A stretch of DNA of 64,000 nt from Desulfovibrio sp. (GTDB lineage Bacteria > Desulfobacterota > Desulfovibrionia > Desulfovibrionales > Desulfovibrionaceae): positions 49,466 through 113,465 of the forward strand of contig JAITSV010000021.1 in assembly GCA_031287575.1 (NCBI GenBank), read 5' to 3'. The notes beneath the pieces were generated by a model. It had not been told where the DNA came from, made no database searches, and worked only from the letters and a program-made list of their open reading frames with translations. Of the stretch, positions 51,379 through 59,025 are shown piece by piece. Each line of letters starts with the position of its first letter. The first letter of the stretch is position 1. The translations under genes were made by a program, and so were the position numbers.

Positions 51379-53945
51379 GCGGAGTCTCCTTCAGGAGTGG
51401 CCCGATTGGCGCTGTCGGCGCACGTGGCGTCGTCTCCACCGTCCGCGCCCCGGCCTTCGGGTGCTTCGGGCATCTCCGGCAGTTCCGGCGCCACGGGCAG
51501 GGTGATGACGAAGGTGGCCCCGCCGTCGCCGGTCACCTCCACCATGCCGCCCAGGTCGCGCAGCAGTTCGTGCACCACGGTCAGGCCAAGGCCGGTGCCC
51601 TTGCCGATCTCCTTGGTGGTGAAGAACGGGTCGAAAATCTGGGTCATGTTCTCCGGCGGGATGCCGGGGCCGTTGTCGGACACGGTCAGGCGCACGTAGC
51701 CGCCGCTACGACCACGTCCGCTGTCGCCTTCGGCGTCCGCCCCCGCCGCGTCGATGCCCATGGCCCCCAGCGGTTCGGTGCGCACCCGGATGCGCCCCTT
51801 GCCCTGGGGCATGGCATCGATGGCGTTGACCAGCAGGTTGGTCAGAATCTGCTCCAGCGAGGTGGTGTCCGCCGCCACGCGGGGCAACCCGCGCGCCAGG
51901 TCCAGCTCGATGTCCGCGCCCGCGCTTTCCAGCTGCACGCGGAAAATCTGGGCCATGTCGCGCAGCACCGCGTTCAGGTCCGACGGCCCGGTCAGCGTCC
52001 GGTTGGCGCGGGCCAGCCCCAGCAGGTCCTGCAACACCAGCCGGGCCTTCTGGGTGTGCTGCACGATGACCTCCAGGTCTTCCTGCGCCTGCGGGTCCTG
52101 CTGGGTCTTCTGCAACAGCTGGGCGTAGCAGTTGATGACCCCCAGGGGGTTGTTGATCTCATGGGCAAGGCCCGCCGCCAGTTGGCCCAGCGCGGCCAGC
52201 TTCTCGCTCTGCTGCATCTGGGCGCGCACGCGCCGCTCCAGCGTGGTGTCGCGCAGGTAGACCACGGCGCGGCCCATGTCGCCGCCGTCGCGCAGGGGGT
52301 ACACGCTCACGGCCATGACGCGCGGCCCCGGCAGTTCCAGCTCCAGGTTCGAAGGGTCGCGCCCGGCAATGGCCGCCGCAAGGTCGCCGTCGGCCAGGGC
52401 CTTTTCGGAAATGGACCCCAGCCACGTGCCGATGCGCGCGCCGGGGCGCACCCCGTCCGCCAGCGCCCGGGCCGAGGTATTGGCCAGCACCACCGTGCCG
52501 CCTTCCTCCACCAGCAGCACCGGGTCGGAAATGCCCTCGAAGATGAGTTCCAGCAGGCGGTTCTGGCGCAGCAACGCGTCGATGGCGTCCAGGTTCTCGA
52601 TGGCGATGCCCAGCTGCTGCCCAAGGGCCAGCAGCACTTCCGGCGTCAGGTCCGGCGTGCCGCCATGCTCCCAGTACAGGGCCATCAGCCCCCGGCTGAA
52701 GTCCGACGTGCTCACCGGCACCAGCACCCGGCCCGGCTCCACCCGCACCTGGCGGGCGTTGACCACGTTCAGCCAGTCTTCGGGCATGCGGGTGGCGTCG
52801 TCGGGGCCGGGAGGGGTGGGCCAGGCGTACTGCTCGCGGCCCATGGGCGCGCACAGGTAGGTGGCCCGGCTGGCGCCGAAGCGGGCGGCGATGCGCGGCA
52901 GCGCGCCTTGCAGCAGTTCGGCGTGGCTCTGGCTGCTGTTCAGGTCGCCCAAGAGGTCCACGAACAGCTCCACGTCGGTACGATGCTCCGAGGCTTCCAG
53001 GCTGAGGTCCTCGGTGCGTTCGCGCACCTTGTCCTCGAGGTTGGCGGCGTAGTCCTCCAGCTTCACGCGGGCCTCGCGCAGGTGCGCGGCGAACGCGCCA
53101 AAGGCCTCCATCAGCGAGTTGATCTCGTCGCCCTCGTCCAGCCGGTTCAGGATGTTGCGGTCGCCGGGGCTCTGGAAGTTCTGGCGGAAGATGGCCGTCA
53201 GGCGGCGCAGGTTGGCCACCACCAGCCGGTTGAAAAAGATGATGATCAGCAGGAACACCCCGGCGGCGGCCGCGTAGAACGAGCTGCCGAACAGGGTGAT
53301 GGCCTCGCGCACCTGCTGCACGCTCCTGTCCACGGGCATGCCCACGAAGTCCATGCCCGCGAGGTCGCCGTCCTTGTGGCCGAAGCCGCGCACGGCGCCG
53401 TAGCGGTCCAGGAGCACGCGGGGCGCGTCCGACGGGTCGCCGTGGCAGTACATGCAGTCGGCCTCGAAATACACGGGCCGGGCCAGGATGTAGTGCTCCA
53501 CCCCGTCGATGACCCGGTAGCCGCGCAGGGTCCTGAGGGCGCCGTCGTTGCGGAAGCCGGTGATGAGCTCGCGCTCCAGGTCGTTGGCCTGCGAGGCGGG
53601 ATTGCGCGGCGTCATGGACACCCGGCGGTACAGGTACTGGTCGCGCTGGCCGTTCAGCTCCACGAACACCTTGCGGGTGACGAAGGAGGTGCTCATGGCC
53701 TCCAGCAGGAAGTCCTCGTCCGGAATGTGCCCGCGCACCGAGGGGCGCAGGGTGTCGCGCACGTACTGCTGCAAGGACGAGACGTGCGAGAACACCAGTT
53801 CCGCCTTGGCCTCGGCCTCGATGTGCAGCATCTCGCGCAGGTGCAGGTTGAGCGAAAAGAGAAACACACCCCCCAGCAGCAGGAAGATGCACGCAAGGCC
53901 CAGAAGGAACTTATGCTGGATCTTGCCGTGGAGGGGGTGCGACAT
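51375..53945 (-). CDS. Sensor histidine kinase with periplasmic c-type haem site
   Basis: The protein has 856 residues. TM1 lies at about 11-32. A periplasmic Tll0287/DUF3365-like domain carries Cys164-Met-Tyr-Cys167-His168, a covalent haem c site. TM2 (about 218-240) and HAMP follow, then a GAF-like domain (DVELFVDLLGDLNSSQSHAE), a PAS domain (LIFEGISDPVLLVEEGGTVV), HisKA with His595 in GLAHEINNP, and HATPase (LVNAIDAM, DNGPGIPPENM, GTGLGLTVV). The haem suggests sensing of redox state, NO, CO or an electron-transfer partner at the membrane face. It pairs with the regulator at 49963. Confidence 0.93.
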   Translation of the reverse strand: MSHPLHGKIQHKFLLGLACIFLLLGGVFLFSLNLHLREMLHIEAEAKAELVFSHVSSLQQYVRDTLRPSVRGHIPDEDFLLEAMSTSFVTRKVFVELNGQRDQYLYRRVSMTPRNPASQANDLERELITGFRNDGALRTLRGYRVIDGVEHYILARPVYFEADCMYCHGDPSDAPRVLLDRYGAVRGFGHKDGDLAGMDFVGMPVDRSVQQVREAITLFGSSFYAAAAGVFLLIIIFFNRLVVANLRRLTAIFRQNFQSPGDRNILNRLDEGDEINSLMEAFGAFAAHLREARVKLEDYAANLEDKVRERTEDLSLEASEHRTDVELFVDLLGDLNSSQSHAELLQGALPRIAARFGASRATYLCAPMGREQYAWPTPPGPDDATRMPEDWLNVVNARQVRVEPGRVLVPVSTSDFSRGLMALYWEHGGTPDLTPEVLLALGQQLGIAIENLDAIDALLRQNRLLELIFEGISDPVLLVEEGGTVVLANTSARALADGVRPGARIGTWLGSISEKALADGDLAAAIAGRDPSNLELELPGPRVMAVSVYPLRDGGDMGRAVVYLRDTTLERRVRAQMQQSEKLAALGQLAAGLAHEINNPLGVINCYAQLLQKTQQDPQAQEDLEVIVQHTQKARLVLQDLLGLARANRTLTGPSDLNAVLRDMAQIFRVQLESAGADIELDLARGLPRVAADTTSLEQILTNLLVNAIDAMPQGKGRIRVRTEPLGAMGIDAAGADAEGDSGRGRSGGYVRLTVSDNGPGIPPENMTQIFDPFFTTKEIGKGTGLGLTVVHELLRDLGGMVEVTGDGGATFVITLPVAPELPEMPEAPEGRGADGGDDATCADSANRATPEGDSA

Positions 53946-54041
53946 GCGGTATTCCGATGCCCCCGCCGCGCTCCTGTCCGTCTGCCCGACTGCCGGATGG
54001 ACGGACGGGCGGACGCGGAACGCGGCGGGAGAGGATGGCGG

Positions 54042-54215
54042 TTAGGCGGCGCCGTGGGCGGCGGGGAAGAAGACGGCGCTCACCCAGTAGAGCACCACCA
54101 GGGACACGACCCCGATGGCCAGGCTCCAGGCGATGAGCTTCTTCTCCACGGGCAGAAGCGGCTCGTACTCCATCTTCTGGATTTCCTCGGCGATCTTGTT
54201 TTCTTCAAGCTGCAT
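54042..54215 (-). CDS. Small single-span membrane protein, 57 residues
   Basis: An acidic N-terminus (MQLEENKIAEEIQKMEYEPL) leads into one helix (LIAWSLAIGVVSLVVLYWVS) and a short tail. AAGGAGC before ATG 54215 supports the start. It sits between the transporter and the haem kinase on the same strand and may be a transporter subunit. Confidence 0.8.
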   Translation of the reverse strand: MQLEENKIAEEIQKMEYEPLLPVEKKLIAWSLAIGVVSLVVLYWVSAVFFPAAHGAA

Positions 54216-54310
54216 GGTCAAGCTCCTTGTGCGTATGCCGCGCGGGGCGCGGCCCAACGGTTCGGAATCGTGCGTTCAGGCTGCCTTCATGGTTGCCCCA
54301 GAAGTACACT

Positions 54311-54437
54311 CCAAATGAGGATTTTCGTTCGTTGGCGAGGAAAACAAGCCTGCCATGAGGGAGTATACTCTTATCGTATTTGACCGACATGGCAGGCGAA
54401 GTTTGACGAAGCCAACGGGCGAAAGGACCATTTGGAA
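54311..54437 (-). repeat. Family B copy 3, a 127-bp imperfect palindrome
   Basis: Two inverted copies of the family B segment form the ends: CCAAATGAGGATTTTCG at 54311 and GCCAACGGGCGAAAGGAC at 54411. Inner arms CCTGCCATG / CATGGCAGG complete a long hairpin, directly after the stop codon of the transporter gene. It separates the transporter from the small membrane protein in the same transcript. Confidence 0.75.
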
Positions 54438-54443
54438 AAGCCG

Positions 54444-55883
54444 CTAAGAGACGACGGGCGGCATCACACCATGGAAGAACAGCCACGAGATGAACAGGCC
54501 GATCCAGATGATGAACCCGAACAGGCACACCACGTACACGGCGGCCAGGCGTCCGATGCCTTCCGCCCACAGCTTCTTGAAGTTGGACACGAGGCCGATG
54601 GTGAAGAAGGTCATCAGGAAGAACAGGCCGCGGAAGGTGTTGGTGCCCGCGATGGTGGCCTTGCCGAACTTCAGCAGTTCCGGCCCGCTGGCGCACAGGG
54701 CCAGCATGATCAGGAAGGTGATCACGTACCCCAGCACGAAGCGGGGGAAACGGTCGAGCACTTCGCTGAACTTCATGCGTTCGCCCGGCTTGCGGTCGAT
54801 GAACGCGCTCCACACCATGGCCAGGATGAACGACCACACGCCGATGAACACGTCGATGAAGATCTTGATGGTGGTGGCGGCCATGGTGATCCAGCCTTCC
54901 TGGTACTGCACGCCGGTATCGGCCAGCAGCTTGGCGCGGATCAGGGCGTCGGTGATGGCGCCGGAAGCGATGGCGCCGCCGTCGCTCTTGACGGCCAGGC
55001 CCATCCAGGCCCCGGCCACCATGGGTTCGGACGACAGGCCCCACTGCGCCACGAAGGGCAGGATGAGCATTTCGATGCAGGTGAACACCACGACCAGCGA
55101 CGACACCATGATGGGCACCACGGGGCGGGCGCGGGTGGCGCCGCCGGTGGCGATGGCAGCCGACACGCCGCAGATGGAGATGCCGGAGGCCAGCGGGGCG
55201 GACCATTCACGGCTGAACTTGAAGTGCTTTCTGGCCACGTAGTACACGAGGGCCCAGTAGATCAGGTAGGCTTCGACGATGGCGCACAGCCCCCGGAAGA
55301 TGACCGAAGAGGCCAGGCCCAGGGCGTCCACGGCCTTCACGCCCAGTTCCGCGCCCAGGATGACGATGGCGATCTTGATGTACATTTCCGGGCGCAGGGC
55401 TTCCTTCAGCTCGGCCGCGAGGCCGGGGGTGAAGTTGCCGATGACGATGCCCAGCACCAGCGCGATGATGAAACCCGCCTCGCCGGTCAGGCCCATGGCC
55501 CACGGAATGCCCAGCTTGGCCACCTGGTCGGGGGTGGCGGCCACCACGGCATAGTGCCCGGCGGCGTAGCAGCCCGCGCTGACGAAGAAGACCACGGTGA
55601 ACGACTTGATGAACTTGGGCACGTCGCCGCCCAGGAACTTCACCCCCACGGACAGGAACACCGTGACGAAGAGGTAGGTCAGCAGCAGGCAGGCGTAGCC
55701 CGGTATGCCCTTGTAGGTGCCCGTGGCGGAGCTGAAGATCTTGTCCACGCTCAGCCATACGTTGGTCTTCACGCTCCAGCCCAGGGCGTCCACCCCGGCG
55801 AAGTTGAGCGTGCCCAGAACGAAGAGGAACAGCCCCATGATCAGGGCCAGCTTGTCCTCGGTCAGCCACCGCTTTTGTGCCAT
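54444..55883 (-). CDS. YeiH-family (putative sulfate/anion exporter) membrane transporter
   Basis: The 479-residue protein has about eleven helices and belongs to the PF03601-type family. Diagnostic stretches are EALRPEMYIKIAIVILGAEL, SAPLASGISICGVSAAIATG and GAWMGLAVKSDGGAIASGAI. The family is annotated as putative sulfate exporter without firm proof. AAGGAGATTCAC sets ATG 55883. It heads the operon that ends with the haem-kinase two-component system. Confidence 0.88.
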   Translation of the reverse strand: MAQKRWLTEDKLALIMGLFLFVLGTLNFAGVDALGWSVKTNVWLSVDKIFSSATGTYKGIPGYACLLLTYLFVTVFLSVGVKFLGGDVPKFIKSFTVVFFVSAGCYAAGHYAVVAATPDQVAKLGIPWAMGLTGEAGFIIALVLGIVIGNFTPGLAAELKEALRPEMYIKIAIVILGAELGVKAVDALGLASSVIFRGLCAIVEAYLIYWALVYYVARKHFKFSREWSAPLASGISICGVSAAIATGGATRARPVVPIMVSSLVVVFTCIEMLILPFVAQWGLSSEPMVAGAWMGLAVKSDGGAIASGAITDALIRAKLLADTGVQYQEGWITMAATTIKIFIDVFIGVWSFILAMVWSAFIDRKPGERMKFSEVLDRFPRFVLGYVITFLIMLALCASGPELLKFGKATIAGTNTFRGLFFLMTFFTIGLVSNFKKLWAEGIGRLAAVYVVCLFGFIIWIGLFISWLFFHGVMPPVVS

Positions 55884-56023
55884 GTGAATCTCCTTGCGCA
55901 GTGTGGGTACGGTGTCCATCCGGCGGCCGGCATGTGGCAGGGCCGCCGGCGTGTTTCCGGAGCGGGGGAGCCCTCCCCCGCGGCGGGCCGCGCGCCATGC
56001 GCGGCCTGAGTACCCGCCACATG

Positions 56024-56039
56024 AGCAAGATCGGGACCA
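56024..56039 (-). promoter_or_regulatory. Candidate sigma-54 promoter of the transporter/haem-kinase operon
   Basis: The minus strand reads TGGTCCCGATCTTGCT: GG and TTGCT are correct and properly spaced, with three mismatches in the -24 region. It would give a leader of about 130 bases before ATG 55883. Confidence 0.55.
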
Positions 56040-56198
56040 TGGCGGTCCTATTAATAATTCCGTGCAATTACAGAACAAGACTGCTGGGGGGCGCAAGGAA
56101 GCCGCCAACTCTGGAAGGCACCGCGCCTTGCGGGAAAGGCACGCGCGGGGAAACGAGGGGGCCGGGCTGGTGATGGGCGGGGGATACGGGACGGTCAG

Positions 56199-56265
56199 GC
56201 CGGATCAGGGCCGGATCAGGGCCGGATCAGGGGCGGATCGGGGGCGGATCGGGGGCGAGACAGGG
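56199..56265. repeat. GGCCGGATCAGG tandem repeat
   Basis: Five to six imperfect 11-12-bp units of GGCCGGATCAGG/GGGCGGATCGGG lie in the non-coding region. This is a potential variable-number locus. Confidence 0.75.
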
Positions 56266-56363
56266 GCGGGGACAGGACAGAGGCGGCAAGAGGATGCGGG
56301 TCGAGCGCGACCGGCCCTGGACGCCTACATCCGAAAGCATCGACCGTATCCCTCCCCATCCCA

Positions 56364-57506
56364 TCAGACAGGCAGCGCATGCAGATAGGCGGTCATTTCC
56401 GCATCGCAGGCAGGGCGGATGGCGTCGACAATCTCGCGGCTGGCCTGCCTGTCGGAGTGGGCGAAGCATTCCGCCATCCGGATCAGCAGCCACAGCCGGG
56501 TTCTGTCGGGGCAGGGTTGCTCCAGCGCGTCGTTGAACCTGCACAGGGCACGTTCGTACTGCCCGCAGAAAAGATGGTGCAGCCCGTTGGAAATGCAGTT
56601 TTCCAGCCGCGTGGCCGAGGGGATGTCCTTGTCCGCGTGCACGTCGTACCAACGCACCAGCTTGCCGTACGCATAGCCGGGGTCCCGCGTCTTCAGCGCC
56701 CGGTCGGCGTTGCGGGCATAGGTTTCGCGCAGGGTGGCGTACCGCTCGTGGTACATGGACCTGTCCTTGCCGTGTACCCTGCGGGTGTAGGCATCAATCC
56801 AGTCGATGCGGCTGGTGCCGTCCGCGTTGCGGCTGACCAGCCGGGCCAGCCGTTCCAGCGTGCGGTCCAGGTCGCGGTGATTGAAATGGTGGATGGTCAG
56901 GGCGCCGTGCACCACGTCGAAGACGTTGCCGTTGGGGTCGAAGGTGTGCGCCCCGCCCAGGGAGGCCACGTGCGGCGCACCCCGCGCGTAGCGGAGCAGC
57001 GGCACCTTTTCCACGCCGGTGTTCACGCACAGGGGCATGAAGTCCGCCGGATGGTGGCCGGGGACGAAATAAGGGCGGTGCGTGGGCAGGTGGTCGTGCA
57101 TGTACCCGTGCACCGCGCCTGCCGATGGCGGAAGCCCGGCCACGAAGTCGCGCAGGGTCATGCCCGTGCCAAGGCCGGAACCAGGGACGAAACCGGGGAC
57201 GGAGCCAAGGTCCGGAAACTCGTCGCCGTCGATGTACAGCCACCAGTTGACGTCATGGGACGAGGCCCTGTTCAGGGCCTCCACGGCGGCGTTGAGGTAG
57301 TGCACCTTCTTCGATTCGTCGAAGACGTCGGTGCGGAAGGAGGCCACCAGCCGTGCCCCGGCCTCCTGCGCCACGCGCACCGTGTCGTCCGTGCTGCCGT
57401 TGTCCACGAAGCAGACGTTGGCGCACCCCTGGGCAAAGGCGTGCCGCACGGTGGAGGCGATGATGTCTTCCTCGTTCCACAGGCACAGGATGGCGTTCAG
57501 TTGCAT
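56364..57506 (-). CDS. Family 2-like glycosyltransferase
   Basis: The 380-residue protein has a GT-A fold: MQLNAILCLWNEEDIIASTV, CFVDNGSTDDTVRVAQEAGA and the WWLYIDGDEF metal-binding DxD region. This is the Glyco_tranf_2_4-like layout. Later motifs (HDHLPTHRPYF, HHFNHRDL) are His-rich, and the C-terminal third looks like helical repeats. The acceptor is unknown. The in-frame upstream ATGs add an Arg/Pro-rich extension and are less likely. Confidence 0.82.
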   Translation of the reverse strand: MQLNAILCLWNEEDIIASTVRHAFAQGCANVCFVDNGSTDDTVRVAQEAGARLVASFRTDVFDESKKVHYLNAAVEALNRASSHDVNWWLYIDGDEFPDLGSVPGFVPGSGLGTGMTLRDFVAGLPPSAGAVHGYMHDHLPTHRPYFVPGHHPADFMPLCVNTGVEKVPLLRYARGAPHVASLGGAHTFDPNGNVFDVVHGALTIHHFNHRDLDRTLERLARLVSRNADGTSRIDWIDAYTRRVHGKDRSMYHERYATLRETYARNADRALKTRDPGYAYGKLVRWYDVHADKDIPSATRLENCISNGLHHLFCGQYERALCRFNDALEQPCPDRTRLWLLIRMAECFAHSDRQASREIVDAIRPACDAEMTAYLHALPV

Positions 57507-57891
57507 GCGGGGACCTTGGCGCATTGGGCGCGGGGACATGCGGGGGCGGATCACCCGAGGGGTATCCCGGCGCCCGCCGGTGATCTGCCGGGGTTGTCCG
57601 CCTGCCTTCGCATTCCTTGGTCCGAACGTAAAGCAATGTAAATGTCCGGGCAGTCCATCCGGCCCGGCGGCGCGGCACGCAATGCCGGTCCGCCCGAATG
57701 CCGCCCCTCCTTTTCAGCCGGGATGACCGTCCGGCAGCATGCCATGCCGCGTTTGGCCAAACGCGGATGTTGGCGCGCTTGCGCTGGCATGCCGCGACAC
57801 ACGTGGCGGCTGCGGCATGCCACTTCGGCAGCGCGCCTCGACTTGACGCGCCTGGCGATCGGGGGCAGATACTGCGGTATATGAGAGTGTA
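57507..57891. other. Intergenic region upstream of nigerythrin
   Basis: Non-coding, holding a perfect 20-bp palindrome (57747). No gene is seen on either strand. Confidence 0.5.
57747..57766. promoter_or_regulatory. Perfect 20-bp palindrome
   Basis: CCGCGTTTGGCCAAACGCGG is fully self-complementary, about 145 bp upstream of the nigerythrin promoter. It could be an operator for an unidentified dimeric regulator. Confidence 0.5.
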
Positions 57892-57920
57892 TTGAACAAA
57901 ATGTTTGATTCTCATTATCT
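57892..57920 (+). promoter_or_regulatory. Nigerythrin promoter with Fur/PerR-like box
   Basis: TTGAAC and TTATCT are spaced by 17 bases. TGATTCTCATTATC overlaps the -10 element and matches 12 of 14 positions of a Fur-type half-box TGATAATCATTATC. Peroxide repression by a PerR-like regulator is plausible. Confidence 0.6.
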
Positions 57921-57970
57921 TACAGGAACACAGGGCCACTTCACCTCAACCAAAGAAGGAGTCGGCATCC

Positions 57971-58579
57971 ATGAAAGTTCGCGCGCAGATACCAACCGTC
58001 AAGAACGCAACCAATTTCAGCATGGTGGCGGACAGCAAGACCGCCGTGGGCAACACCCTCGAAAACCTCAAGGCCGCCATTGCCGGTGAAACCGGCGCGC
58101 ACGCCAAGTACACGGTCTTTGCCAAGGCCGCCAGGGAACAGGGATACACGCAGATCGCCCGACTTTTCGAGGCCACGGCGGCGGCCGAGCTGATCCACAT
58201 CGGCCTGGAATATGCCCTGGTGGCCGAAATGGACCCCGGCTACCAGAAGCCCACGGTGGCCGCGCCCGCCGCCAAGGCGTGCGACCTGAACCTGATTGCC
58301 GGTGCCAATGGCGAGATTTACGAGACGTGCGACATGTACCCGGCCTTCATCAAGAAGGCCCAGGAAGAAGGGAACAACAAGGCCGTGCATGTGTTCACGC
58401 GGGCAAAGCTGGCAGAATCCGTGCACGCCGAACGCTACCTGGCCGCCTACAACGACCTGGATGCGCCGGACGACGACAAGTTCCACCTGTGCCCCATCTG
58501 CGGGTACATCCACAAGGGCGAGGACTTCGAGAAGTGTCCCATCTGCTTCCGCCCCAAGGACACCTTTACGGCGTACTGA
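57971..58579 (+). CDS. ngr: Nigerythrin (rubrerythrin-family peroxidase)
   Basis: This 202-residue di-iron peroxidase uses NADH-derived electrons to reduce hydrogen peroxide in the cytoplasm. The ferritin-like domain carries the di-iron ligands in ENLKAAIAGETGAHAKYTVF, ATAAAELIHIGLEY and LAESVHAERYLAAY. The C-terminal rubredoxin-like domain has CPICGYIHKGEDFEKCPICF. Length and the MKVRAQIPTVKNATNF start match D. vulgaris nigerythrin as remembered. AAGAAGGAG sets ATG 57971. Confidence 0.93.
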   Translation: MKVRAQIPTVKNATNFSMVADSKTAVGNTLENLKAAIAGETGAHAKYTVFAKAAREQGYTQIARLFEATAAAELIHIGLEYALVAEMDPGYQKPTVAAPAAKACDLNLIAGANGEIYETCDMYPAFIKKAQEEGNNKAVHVFTRAKLAESVHAERYLAAYNDLDAPDDDKFHLCPICGYIHKGEDFEKCPICFRPKDTFTAY

Positions 58580-58685
58580 GCGGAATCTGCCATGGTTCGC
58601 TACGCATGCGGACCGCGCATTTCCCCCGCGCGAAGCCGCTGACGGCAGCCGCACCAGAGAAAGAGCGCACCGACCACAACAGAAA

Positions 58686-58720
58686 AAGGGTTCCACAGTG
58701 ATGTGGAACCCTTATCCTTT
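58686..58720 (+). terminator. Rho-independent terminator of nigerythrin
   Basis: AAGGGTTCCAC and GTGGAACCCTT form a perfect 11-bp stem with a 6-base loop, followed by ATCCTTT. Confidence 0.8.
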
Positions 58721-58769
58721 CTGGTGGAGCTGAGGAGAATTGAACTCCTGACCTCTTGAATGCCATTCA
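58719..58769. repeat. attL: duplicated 3' half of tRNA-Ala
   Basis: These 51 bases are identical to 62820-62870. Bases 58722-58769 correspond to the CCA end through the anticodon arm of tRNA-Ala(GGC). There is no 5' half, so this is not a functional tRNA. It marks the left junction of an integrated element. Confidence 0.92.
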
Positions 58770-59025
58770 TAACAAACAGCACTAACATTTCATTTATATA
58801 TGTGTATAATGGCTATGAACATTATAACCAAGATATTAAAGTAATGTTGAGGATCCAGACCCGCCGATGAATCCCAACTACCCGAGGTATACTACCCATA
58901 ATTTCTGATGAAATGTTATCACCACTCATGATTGATATCGCAACGAAATTGAAAATTTCGTGACGATGTGGCACGTAAGAGATAAGCCTAACTCAAACAG
59001 AGCTTGATCGAACATTGGAGGGTCA
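58770..59025. other. Island left leader, AT-rich
   Basis: It is non-coding and presumably holds the promoter of the two-gene operon. A dyad ACGAAATT-GAA-AATTTCGT at 58943-58961 lies about 65 bases upstream of the first start codon and may be an operator. TTGGAGG is the ribosome site. Confidence 0.5.

Larger units (their letters stand above)
55884..56363. other. 480-base intergenic region with sigma-54 promoter and tandem repeat
   Basis: It contains the transporter promoter (56024), an AT-rich patch at 56047-56075 and a GC-rich tandem repeat (56199). No gene is seen. Confidence 0.6.

Noticed and set aside
56199..56265. CRISPR array
   Set aside because: Units are 11-12 bp in direct tandem without unique spacers, and no cas genes are near. 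The other tandem repeats (32949, 34940, 43640) fail for the same reason.
58722..58769. A second tRNA-Ala gene left of the island
   Set aside because: Only the 3' half of the tRNA is present; the acceptor 5' strand and D arm are missing. It is the att duplication.
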